Shown one piece after another: positions 1 through 6,354 of a stretch of DNA of 6,397 nt. The translations under genes and the position numbers were made by a program. This DNA comes from Myroides sp. Lineage in GTDB: Bacteria > Bacteroidota > Bacteroidia > Flavobacteriales > Flavobacteriaceae. Under the pieces are notes generated by a model that did not search any database, had not been told where the DNA came from, and saw only the letters and a list, made by a program, of their open reading frames with translations. The stretch is taken from NCBI GenBank assembly GCA_018384465.1, contig JAHAYQ010000252.1, positions 1 to 6,397 of the forward strand, given 5' to 3'. How positions within the stretch are numbered: position 1 is the first letter of the stretch; the number at the start of each line of letters is the position of its first letter.

Positions 1-198
1 ATGAAAAAAATACTAACTATTATAGGAATAGCATTTTTGGTGAGTTGTGAATCATCAGACACTTGTCATTGCGAAGTTTTTGAAAACATTGGTACTGAAG
101 AGCAACCACAACTAAGGTACATTGGAAGTTTAGACGGAAACTGTAATGATGTTATTAAGGAAGAGGAAAAAGTTTACCAAAGTGTAAGTTGTGATTAA
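1..198 (+). CDS. Small putative lipoprotein, 65 aa
   Basis: This encodes a short secreted protein that is probably lipid-anchored. The N-terminus is a textbook short lipoprotein signal: two lysines, a hydrophobic stretch of about ten residues, and the lipobox LVSC, which would place the lipidated cysteine at residue 16. The mature part would be only 50 aa, acidic, and carries four further cysteines (22, 24, 48, 64), enough for two disulfides. I do not recognise a family. The ATG is the first base of the window, so upstream signals cannot be seen, but the signal peptide begins directly at this Met, which supports it as the true start. A strong intrinsic terminator follows within a few bases, so the gene ends its own transcript and is not in an operon with the downstream enzyme. 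The position after the cysteine (ESSD) is acidic, which in Bacteroidota can favour surface export; that is only a hint. Confidence 0.7.
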   Translation: MKKILTIIGIAFLVSCESSDTCHCEVFENIGTEEQPQLRYIGSLDGNCNDVIKEEEKVYQSVSCD

Positions 199-202
199 AT
201 TT

Positions 203-231
203 AAAGGCATCTTAAAAAAGATGCTTTTTTT
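203..231 (+). terminator. Intrinsic terminator after the small lipoprotein gene
   Basis: A perfect 7-bp stem, GCATCTT at 207-213 and AAGATGC at 218-224, encloses an AAAA loop and is followed by seven T residues (225-231). Upstream A residues at 203-205 can pair with the T tract and extend the stem. It starts five bases after the stop codon at 198 and separates this gene from the enzyme gene at 281. Confidence 0.85.
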
Positions 232-245
232 GATGTTTTTTTCCT

Positions 246-253
246 TATATTCG
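246..253 (+). promoter_or_regulatory. Possible Bacteroidota -7 promoter element for the LKR-like gene
   Basis: TATATTCG matches five of the six fixed bases of the Bacteroidota sigma-A -7 consensus TAnnTTTG. It lies 27 bp before the ATG at 281, just after the upstream terminator, where a promoter is needed. No convincing -33 TTTG is found at the expected spacing; the nearest one, at 229-232, is too close. Treat as a weak candidate. Confidence 0.28.
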
Positions 254-280
254 CTCAAATCCATTAAAAAGTAACAATAT

Positions 281-1477
281 ATGAAGTTTGGAATTATCCG
301 TGAAGGTAAAACACCTCCCGATAAACGCGTTGTTTTTTCTCCGCAAGATCTACTTACATTTAAGAATACATATCCACAAGCTGAATTTAAAGTAGAAAGC
401 TCACCTATCAGAGTTTTTAAAGATGAGGAATATGCTGAGTTAGGATTTGAAGTAACTACTGATATGGCCGATTGTGATGTGTTATTTGGTGTAAAAGAAG
501 TTCCTGTAGATCAATTAATTGCAAATAAAACCTATTTTTTCTTTTCGCATACCATTAAAAAGCAACCTTATAATAAAAAGTTGCTACAAACTTGTTTAGA
601 AAAAAACATCACTTTAATTGATCATGAAACCTTAATAGATGAAAATAAAGATCGATTAATAGGTTTTGGAAGATATGCTGGTATTGTTGGAGCTTACAAC
701 GCCTTTAGAGCTTTTGGTACTCAATTTGAGTTATTTAATCTTAAAAAGGCAGAGGAATTGTCTTCCCAAGAAGATTTAGTTAAACAACTTACTAGACATA
801 TATTACCGCCCATCAAAGTGGTTTTAACAGGTAAAGGTAAGGTAGGTTACGGTGCTAAGGAAATTCTTACCGGTATGAGGATGAAAGAAGTAACTGTAGA
901 TCAATTTTTAAATAAAGATTTTGATGAACCTGTATTTGTACATATTAATGTAGAAGATTATTACAGAAGAATAGACGGAAAAGCTGTTTCATCTGACGAT
1001 TTTAAGAAAAATCCAAATGCTTACGAAAGCGATTTTGAAAAATTTGCTAAAGTGGCCGACATTTTTATTGCTGGTCATTACTATAAAGAAGGCTCGCCCT
1101 TTATACTCACGCACGAAATGTTAAATGGAGCTTACAACAATATTAAAGTAGTTGCCGATATTTCTTGTGACATAAATGGTCCTATTGCTTGTACTTTAAG
1201 ACCATCTACAATTGCCCAACCTGTGTATGGGTATTATGCCCGTGAACACAAAGAAGTTTCGTTAAGTCACCCAGCTGCCATAGCTGTTATGGCTGTTGAT
1301 AATTTACCATGTGAATTACCTAAGGATGCTAGTGAAGGTTTTGGTAAAATGTTCTTAGATAAAATTGTTCCTTGTTTTTTTAATGGTGATAAAGACAAAA
1401 TATTAAAACGAGGCACTATTTGTACAAACGGAAAATTAACAGAACACTTTTCTTATTTAAATGATTATGTGAAGTAA
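281..1477 (+). CDS. Free-standing lysine-ketoglutarate reductase (LKR)-like / saccharopine dehydrogenase (lysine-forming) family enzyme
   Basis: This is a 398-aa cytosolic NAD(P)-dependent enzyme of the AlaDh/PNT-fold family that includes yeast LYS1 and the LKR half of animal and plant AASS. The likely reaction is reductive condensation of L-lysine with 2-oxoglutarate to saccharopine, or its reverse. The N-terminal catalytic domain (about 1-145) carries the family pair Lys72 (GVKEVP) and His90 (FFSHTIKKQ), then LIDHETL and FGRYAGIVGA. A Rossmann segment follows with GKGKVG at 184-189. The C-terminal part has ADISCDINGPI (292-302) and VDNLPCELPKDASEGFG (339-355). The FFSHTIK block, the segment around 215-255 and the C-terminal TNGKL region resemble remembered AASS LKR sequence more than LYS1. 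The start is the first ATG after the terminator; no Shine-Dalgarno is seen, as usual for this phylum. No saccharopine-cleaving partner lies in the window. Family placement is firm; the exact substrate is inferred. Confidence 0.85.
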   Translation: MKFGIIREGKTPPDKRVVFSPQDLLTFKNTYPQAEFKVESSPIRVFKDEEYAELGFEVTTDMADCDVLFGVKEVPVDQLIANKTYFFFSHTIKKQPYNKKLLQTCLEKNITLIDHETLIDENKDRLIGFGRYAGIVGAYNAFRAFGTQFELFNLKKAEELSSQEDLVKQLTRHILPPIKVVLTGKGKVGYGAKEILTGMRMKEVTVDQFLNKDFDEPVFVHINVEDYYRRIDGKAVSSDDFKKNPNAYESDFEKFAKVADIFIAGHYYKEGSPFILTHEMLNGAYNNIKVVADISCDINGPIACTLRPSTIAQPVYGYYAREHKEVSLSHPAAIAVMAVDNLPCELPKDASEGFGKMFLDKIVPCFFNGDKDKILKRGTICTNGKLTEHFSYLNDYVK

Positions 1478-1503
1478 ACTACTTTGAGCTTTAAGTTCGT
1501 AGT
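1478..1503. terminator. Hairpin between convergent genes, possible bidirectional terminator
   Basis: ACTAC (1478-1482) pairs with GTAGT (1499-1503). Inside, GAGCTT-like bases from 1486 pair with AAGTTC up to 1498, with one G:T pair and a TTT bulge. It fills most of the 29-bp gap between the stop codons of the convergent genes. Neither side has a long T tract, so efficiency as an intrinsic terminator is doubtful; the location is the main argument. Confidence 0.4.
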
Positions 1504-1506
1504 GGA

Positions 1507-1797
1507 TTATTTAAACAAAAGAAACCCCATTTGTTCTTTACCTTCTTCACATAGGTAAGTATAATTAATTCGTACGCGGTATCCGTTGGTATTGGGTTGC
1601 AAGGTTCCATCGGACTGAAAAGCCGTAAAATCGCTGCTCGTATAAATATCACCAATACTAAGGGTATCGTTGTGTTGAAGCTTAAGTGTTTGAATTTTAT
1701 TAAAAAATTCTTCTAAGGGCACGCCGCTCTCTTTTAGGTTGTTGATGGTTTCTTCGGCAGAGCCTTGGTTCATATATAATTGTAATATTTTGTTCAA
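1507..1797 (-). CDS. Unrecognised small protein, 88-96 aa
   Basis: This encodes a small soluble protein with no signal peptide or membrane segment; I do not recognise the family. The first half (about residues 13-45) looks helical and charged. The second half has alternating polar and hydrophobic residues suggesting beta strands, ending in a hydrophobic GFLLF patch close to the C-terminus. The longest reading frame begins at a TTG codon (1797). An internal ATG at 1773 would give an 88-aa protein. An in-frame stop lies three codons before the TTG, so no longer form is possible. Neither start has a Shine-Dalgarno site, so the choice is open. The gene lies on the same strand as the trehalose operon but is separated from it by a terminator and 111 bp, so it is probably its own unit. 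It converges on the LKR-like gene. The length of the open frame supports a real gene, but evidence is modest. Confidence 0.6.
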   Translation of the reverse strand: MNKILQLYMNQGSAEETINNLKESGVPLEEFFNKIQTLKLQHNDTLSIGDIYTSSDFTAFQSDGTLQPNTNGYRVRINYTYLCEEGKEQMGFLLFK

Positions 1798-1847
1798 TTT
1801 TATTTAGAATTTATGTTTTATTTGAGTTAAATGATAAAATTATATTA

Positions 1848-1855
1848 TAAAGATA
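1848..1855 (-). promoter_or_regulatory. Possible -7 promoter element for the small unrecognised gene
   Basis: On the minus strand TATCTTTA matches five of six fixed bases of TAnnTTTG. It lies 50 bp before the TTG start at 1797 and just downstream of the operon terminator, a sensible place for a new promoter. No -33 TTTG is seen at proper spacing, so this is a weak call in an AT-rich stretch. Confidence 0.25.
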
Positions 1856-1860
1856 CGATT

Positions 1861-1903
1861 AAAATTAAGAGGCTGTTGTTTTATGTGCACCCCAACCTCT
1901 TAA
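1861..1903 (-). terminator. Intrinsic terminator of the trehalose/dehydrogenase operon
   Basis: Read on the minus strand, TTAAGAGG (1903-1896) is matched perfectly by CCTCTTAA (1872-1865) and is followed by TTTT (1864-1861). The loop is about 23 nt; TTG and CAA next to the stem can add pairs with a small bulge. The hairpin starts five bases after the TAA stop of the dehydrogenase gene at 1909, which makes it the likely end of the four-gene transcript. Confidence 0.65.
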
Positions 1904-1908
1904 AAGAA

Positions 1909-3078
1909 TTATGCCCAAGGATCTAATAACACCTTTACACAATCTTCTTTTTTATTTTTAAAGATATCATAAGCGTGTGCTACTTCCGTGAGAGGTAATC
2001 GATGGGTAATGATATCGTCGAGCACAATTTTTCCTTCTACCACGTATTGCAGTAACTTATCAATATGTTTATGAACAACTGCCTGTCCACCACGAAGGAT
2101 TATACCTTTATCAAAAAACTGACCTACGGGAAAATTGTCATAAAAAGTAGGATATACTCCCAATACGCTTACAATACCACCTCTACGTACAGCACTCATA
2201 CAGGCTTCTAATACTTTTATAGATCCTTTTTCTAAGTTAGTCAATGCCTTAACGCGATCGAATAAATTACGATCAGGTTCAAATCCCACCGCATCAATAC
2301 ATACATCGGCACCATACCCAGCTGTCATTCCACGAATAATTTCTATCACTTCTTTTGATCCATTATCCCATAGAATCGTTTCACAATTCGCTGTATTTGC
2401 AGCTGTTTGTAAACGATAAGCTACTGTATCTACAATAATAACTCTTTTAGCATTTCGTAGCCACGCACACTTAGCTGCCATAATACCTACGGGACCAGCT
2501 CCGAAAACAACTACTGTTTCTCCTCCATTTACTTGCCCCCAATCTACCCCACAATAGCCGGTAGGAAAAATATCAGTAAGAAACAACACTTGTTCATCGG
2601 TAAGGTTATCGGGAACTTTTCTGGGTCCTACATCGGCATACGGAACCCGTACATATTGTGCTTGTCCACCGTCGTATCCACCATATAAATCGGTATAACC
2701 AAACAGTCCGCCTCCTTTATCGGTAAGCAAACCTCCTTCAGGTCCATAATTTTCTTCGTTGCTGTGTTCGCAATGTACAGGAAGGTTACTGTTACAAAAA
2801 TAACACGATCCACAAGCTACCGGAAAAGGTACTACTACCCTATCTCCTTTTTGAAGCGTACTTACGTTGCTACCAACTTCTTCTACAATACCCATAAATT
2901 CATGTCCTAAAATCATGGGGCGCTGTGGCGGAAAACCACCTGAATAGATGTGTAAATCTGAACCACATATAGCTGTGGCTGTTACTTTAAGAATGATATC
3001 CCCAGGATCTTTGATGCTAGGATCCTCAGTTTGATCACATGTGACTTTTCCCGGAGCATGTATAACGGCTGCTTTCAT
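1909..3078 (-). CDS. Zinc-dependent alcohol dehydrogenase, glutathione-independent formaldehyde dehydrogenase-like
   Basis: This is a 389-aa cytosolic medium-chain dehydrogenase that oxidises an alcohol or aldehyde with NAD+. The GroES-like domain holds the catalytic zinc ligands Cys38 (AICGSDLH), His59 and Glu60 (LGHEF), and Asp169 (LTDIFPTGY), as in glutathione-independent formaldehyde dehydrogenase. The structural zinc site is Cys89, Cys92, Cys95 and Cys103. The Rossmann domain has GAGPVG at 193-198, and Asp217 at the end of the second strand (VIIVDT) predicts NAD over NADP. The long segment between the structural zinc site and Asp169, including the GGYDGGQAQYVRVPYAD block (133-149), is typical of the formaldehyde dehydrogenase-like subgroup. 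The true substrate cannot be read from sequence. It is the last gene of the operon, 41 bp after the trehalose gene, and a terminator follows. A role in clearing reactive aldehydes under stress would suit the neighbours but is inferred. Confidence 0.92.
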   Translation of the reverse strand: MKAAVIHAPGKVTCDQTEDPSIKDPGDIILKVTATAICGSDLHIYSGGFPPQRPMILGHEFMGIVEEVGSNVSTLQKGDRVVVPFPVACGSCYFCNSNLPVHCEHSNEENYGPEGGLLTDKGGGLFGYTDLYGGYDGGQAQYVRVPYADVGPRKVPDNLTDEQVLFLTDIFPTGYCGVDWGQVNGGETVVVFGAGPVGIMAAKCAWLRNAKRVIIVDTVAYRLQTAANTANCETILWDNGSKEVIEIIRGMTAGYGADVCIDAVGFEPDRNLFDRVKALTNLEKGSIKVLEACMSAVRRGGIVSVLGVYPTFYDNFPVGQFFDKGIILRGGQAVVHKHIDKLLQYVVEGKIVLDDIITHRLPLTEVAHAYDIFKNKKEDCVKVLLDPWA

Positions 3079-3119
3079 AGTATAATTTTTTAAAGGTTAA
3101 TTATTGGGTTAAAAAGATT

Positions 3120-5303
3120 TTAGTAACGTACCTTATCATCTGCTAAATCAGATAACAAACCGATGAATCGTTCTATTTCTGGGATACGCACTTTGGCTTT
3201 GGTTGCTTTTCTGCCAATTTTAAATGTAAATGCCGATTTTGGAAGCACTGCAAATAAATCTTCATCGGTATCGTCGTCTCCTGCCGCTAAAATGAATGAT
3301 TCGTTGTTAAAACTGATAAACTTTTTTACAGCATTACCTTTATTCAAAATTTGTGGAAGTATTTCGAAATGGTTGTTAGATATCATATATCTACACGGAA
3401 TTTTTTCGGTTTCTCGGTAGTGTTGAAATTCTTTTTCCAAAGTTGATTGCAAGGATAAAGCAACCAAAGGTTCACATTGTTTATAATGTAAGCAATAGCC
3501 TACTTTTTTTTCTTCGAGGTACGTACCTTCCACGATATGCTTTTTTAAGAAGTTGTAAATTTTATTTCGGTATTGTCCCATTTCTGTTCCATACGGTTCC
3601 CAATCTGTTGCGCTGTGTTTATACCAAGCACCGTGTTCTGCAATAAGTATAATACCACAGTTACCGAACCATTCTTCCATATCGGTACGACTGCGCCCAC
3701 TTACTAAAGCAACGGTAGTTTCGGGCAACGCGTTTAGATTACACAACAACTGAATGAGTTCTTTAGAAGGTGTTGCCAGCTGTGGGTGAGGTTCTAATTT
3801 ACGTAAGCAACCATCATAATCAAGTAAAATGACTCGTTGTTGGGCTTGACGAAATTTTAATCGAATATTTTCTACCAGATCAGCATTCAGATTTTGTTCA
3901 AACGTGAAATTTAAATGGTTGTATTGTAAAAACACTTCTTGAAAAATTTTATGTAGCCAATCAAATACGGTATATCCAAAAATTTGATTTCTAAGTGCTT
4001 CCATACGTGCGCGCCGTTCGCTTTCGTCCATTTCTAATGCGTATGAAATAGACATAACCATTTGTTTAATATTGTACGGGTGTACTTTTAAAGCATAACG
4101 TAATTCTTCGGCAGCGCCTGCCATTTCGCTTAAAATAAGAACGCCTTCGTTGTTGGTTTGACACGCAATATATTCTTTAGACACTAAGTTTAATCCATCT
4201 CTAAGCGAAGTTATCAGGCAGATATCAGCTGCTTTATAATAGGCAAAAAGCTCGTCTCGATCGGTTTGTTGGTAATGGTAATGTACTGGTCGCCAATCTA
4301 AATTTGCAAATTCTGCATTTATTTTCCCCACCATTTCATCCACTTTTCTTTTGTGTTCTTCATACGAGGGTACTTCAGAACGAGATGGAACAATAAGCAT
4401 GATTAATACCACTTGTCCTCTATATTTTGGAAAATCTTGTAGCAATAGATTAAAAGCAGCTAAACGTTCTAAAATTCCTTTGGAATAATCTAATCGATCT
4501 ACTGACAGAAAAATTTTTTGATTATGAAACACCTTTCTAATTTCTTCGGACCTATTTAATACGCTCAATTTTTTCGCGGTTTGTTCAAAGGAGAAAGCAT
4601 CGATGCTTATGGGGTGTGCAGCAATTTTAATAGATGGTAGCAACGTTTGGGTAACATCATCAATATATTTTGGCGAAGCATATCTTTCACAAGTACGTTG
4701 AAAGTTTATACCATCTTTTTCTGTTTGAAATACCAGGTGCTTGCAATGTAGTAATGCATCTAAAAGTTCATTGCGCCACGGAATAATTCCAAATATTTCT
4801 GAGGCTGGAAAAGGGATATGATGAAAATAAGATAAATGCGGGTGGTTTAAAAAGAAAGGAAGCAACATTAATTGGTAATCGTGTATCCATACAAAATCAT
4901 TTTTTGGAACTTGTTCGTTAATTACTTTGGCGAATTTTTGATTTACTTGCACATAACTATCCCAATATTCAGGTTTAAAAAGACAATGCCCTGGGTGGTA
5001 ATGGAACAAAGGCCAAAGAATAGCGTTAGAAAAGCCACTGTAGTACCCATCGAACTCGGCTTGCGAAAGGAAAACGGGTATAAAGCCAAGGGGTGTAAGA
5101 AGTTCGGTAACTTGCTGTTCTTCTGTTTTATCGTTTAAGATGATACCTGGCCATCCTATCCAATAACTGTTTTGCTGACCAAATACCGATTGAAGTGCAG
5201 TTGCCAATCCGCCATTACTTGGTTTTACTTTAAAACCTTCAACAGTTCGTACAACGGTGACGGGTAGACGGTTTGATGTAATAAATATTTTTTCGGGTTT
5301 CAT
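3120..5303 (-). CDS. otsAB: Fused trehalose-6-phosphate synthase / trehalose-6-phosphate phosphatase (OtsA-OtsB)
   Basis: This 727-aa bifunctional cytosolic enzyme would make trehalose from UDP-glucose and glucose-6-phosphate through trehalose-6-phosphate. Residues about 4-460 form the GT20 synthase: Arg12 (SNRLP), Gly31-Gly32, Tyr88 and Trp97 (YYSGFSN, LWPLFHY), Asp142 (WIHDYQLMLLP), His162 (HHIPFPASEIF), Arg270 and Lys275 (VDRLDYSKG), Asp369 and Glu377 (LRDGLNLVSKEY), matching the known E. coli OtsA substrate contacts. After a linker (about 461-488) comes a HAD-type phosphatase (490-720): Asp495/Asp497 in DYDGCL, Ser535 in VSGRS, AEHGAW (555-560), Lys655 and GDDDTDED (675-682). Total length is close to E. 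coli OtsA plus OtsB. All catalytic residues are present, but motif I has Cys where Thr is usual, and the WHYR-like motif reads LHYK (605-608). The start ATG is 26 bp after the DUF2071 gene. Synthase activity is very likely; phosphatase activity is likely. Confidence 0.95.
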   Translation of the reverse strand: MKPEKIFITSNRLPVTVVRTVEGFKVKPSNGGLATALQSVFGQQNSYWIGWPGIILNDKTEEQQVTELLTPLGFIPVFLSQAEFDGYYSGFSNAILWPLFHYHPGHCLFKPEYWDSYVQVNQKFAKVINEQVPKNDFVWIHDYQLMLLPFFLNHPHLSYFHHIPFPASEIFGIIPWRNELLDALLHCKHLVFQTEKDGINFQRTCERYASPKYIDDVTQTLLPSIKIAAHPISIDAFSFEQTAKKLSVLNRSEEIRKVFHNQKIFLSVDRLDYSKGILERLAAFNLLLQDFPKYRGQVVLIMLIVPSRSEVPSYEEHKRKVDEMVGKINAEFANLDWRPVHYHYQQTDRDELFAYYKAADICLITSLRDGLNLVSKEYIACQTNNEGVLILSEMAGAAEELRYALKVHPYNIKQMVMSISYALEMDESERRARMEALRNQIFGYTVFDWLHKIFQEVFLQYNHLNFTFEQNLNADLVENIRLKFRQAQQRVILLDYDGCLRKLEPHPQLATPSKELIQLLCNLNALPETTVALVSGRSRTDMEEWFGNCGIILIAEHGAWYKHSATDWEPYGTEMGQYRNKIYNFLKKHIVEGTYLEEKKVGYCLHYKQCEPLVALSLQSTLEKEFQHYRETEKIPCRYMISNNHFEILPQILNKGNAVKKFISFNNESFILAAGDDDTDEDLFAVLPKSAFTFKIGRKATKAKVRIPEIERFIGLLSDLADDKVRY

Positions 5304-5329
5304 AATTTGTTTGGTTAAGTTGGTGTTTG

Positions 5330-6055
5330 TTAAACTTTAACTCGATTCCAAAAAAGTACATCGAGTTTAGAAGCAAAATGAGTTATATCTGCTTCTTGTA
5401 GTACAGGCAGTAATACGTTTGCTGATGAGGAAAGTTGCAATAGTTGATGTCGAAATTTTATTTTTTGTAATACCCATTGCGGATGGTGTATATCACAACG
5501 ATATATATTTTGCCTCTTTTTTTGAAAAAAAGCATGTCTTTCGGTTAACCAAATATCTAATGTTGTAGGTTGCTTTATCACTTCTCCCATTTCATAATCA
5601 ACTTGTAAACGTAGGCCTTTACCTGAAACAATACTGATTTCATCGTTTCGCAATATAGACGCCGATTTATAAGGAAGTTGATAAAAAAGAGAAGCTCCAA
5701 TGACTGCAAGAAATTGATCGGCATAAAGCGAAAAAAAATAAACACCTTTCACTCCGTTTACCGTGACATATGTGCGTACGTTTATTTCCTTAAAATCTGA
5801 AACAAAGGGCATTTTCATGTTCATAAAAAACGACCTGAACTCTGTAACATCAAACAGTACGATACTCATATACGCTTTATGATTATAAACGTCTAACGCT
5901 ATATTGTTGGGTAACAATTTGATCAATAAATCAGGCGCTACCGCCCAATGCATCAGCAATGTATTTTCCCAACATTGGTAAAACAGCCATTTTTTGTTTG
6001 GCAATTTGTAATATCTATTTGAAGTATCTTGCAGTAATTTGGTAACCTTTTCCAT
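5330..6055 (-). CDS. DUF2071 / YqjF-family protein
   Basis: This is a 241-aa soluble protein of the DUF2071 family (COG3361, Bacillus YqjF-like), whose members are about this length and are distantly related in fold to acetoacetate decarboxylase. Family signatures are visible in order: an early W/HW segment (LLMHWAV, 33-39), LLPNNIALDVY (47-57), the hallmark EINVRTYV (90-97), GVYFFSLYAD (104-113), LPY (127-129), the WLTERHAFF segment (169-177) and HHPQW (190-194). No signal peptide or convincing membrane helix is present. The biochemical function of the family is not established, and I assign none. The ATG lies only 2 bp after the stop of the upstream hydrophilin-like gene, indicating translational coupling, and the trehalose gene follows after 26 bp. 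This placement makes a stress-linked role plausible. Family assignment is secure from the motifs. Confidence 0.88.
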   Translation of the reverse strand: MEKVTKLLQDTSNRYYKLPNKKWLFYQCWENTLLMHWAVAPDLLIKLLPNNIALDVYNHKAYMSIVLFDVTEFRSFFMNMKMPFVSDFKEINVRTYVTVNGVKGVYFFSLYADQFLAVIGASLFYQLPYKSASILRNDEISIVSGKGLRLQVDYEMGEVIKQPTTLDIWLTERHAFFQKKRQNIYRCDIHHPQWVLQKIKFRHQLLQLSSSANVLLPVLQEADITHFASKLDVLFWNRVKV

Positions 6056-6057
6056 TT

Positions 6058-6354
6058 TTATCGATCAGAATTGTTTTTCTTATTCGAATTTTTCTCCTCT
6101 GATTCAGAGGCATCATTTGCAGGTCGTTTGCTATGCTTGTGTTCTTGATAATCGTCCTCTTGCATAACTTCAGTTCCCATAGGGTCTAATTTATCATTAT
6201 CATTTTTAGGTAGTGGGTTGCTTCCCTCTTTTACCTCACCTCCGCCAGCTCCTGAATTAGTTTGATTCGCTTCGTTAACATCTTTGCCTTTAATGTCGGT
6301 TGGGCTTGTATTGATGTTTCGTTTGTCTTCTGGAAATTTTTCATGCTTTTTCAT
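6058..6354 (-). CDS. Small intrinsically disordered, hydrophilin-like protein, 98 aa
   Basis: This protein is almost certainly unstructured. By my count 38 of 98 residues are charged (14 Lys, 3 Arg, 11 Glu, 10 Asp), with 13 Asn and 8 Ser. There is no Cys or Trp, a single Phe and a single Tyr, and few aliphatic residues. Glycine is 7 of 98, above the 6% used to define hydrophilins, helped by a GAGGG patch at 35-39. There is no signal peptide or membrane segment, so it should be cytosolic. Hydrophilins and LEA-like proteins protect macromolecules during water loss; the pairing with trehalose synthesis in the same operon supports that idea, but no named family is recognised. It is the first gene of the operon in view. 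Only 43 bp upstream are available and they hold no clear TAnnTTTG promoter. The next gene starts 2 bp after its stop codon, which argues that the frame is real. Confidence 0.75.
   Translation of the reverse strand: MKKHEKFPEDKRNINTSPTDIKGKDVNEANQTNSGAGGGEVKEGSNPLPKNDNDKLDPMGTEVMQEDDYQEHKHSKRPANDASESEEKNSNKKNNSDR

Noticed and set aside
281..1477. Annotation as alanine dehydrogenase or transhydrogenase alpha subunit
   Set aside because: The fold is shared, but the FFSHTIK, DISCDINGP and DNLPCELPKDASE blocks belong to the saccharopine dehydrogenase/LKR branch and not to alanine dehydrogenase.
2628..2813. Minus-strand 61-codon frame inside the dehydrogenase gene
   Set aside because: It overlaps in another frame the structural zinc site and the conserved GGQAQYVRVPY block of the dehydrogenase, so it is a shadow frame.
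3079..3119. Direct repeat GGTTAA (3095-3100 and 3107-3112) as a possible operator or internal promoter before the dehydrogenase gene
   Set aside because: Six-base repeats in an AT-rich 41-bp gap are expected by chance, and no TAnnTTTG element is properly placed; read-through from the trehalose gene is simpler.
3163..3646. Two plus-strand open frames (3163-3420 and 3443-3646) opposite the trehalose gene
   Set aside because: They lie fully antisense to the well-supported phosphatase domain, show no recognisable motif, and their hydrophobic look follows from the reverse complement of a coding strand.
4872..5138. Plus-strand 88-codon frame opposite the synthase domain
   Set aside because: It is antisense to conserved GT20 motifs, with no family resemblance and no start signal; a shadow frame.
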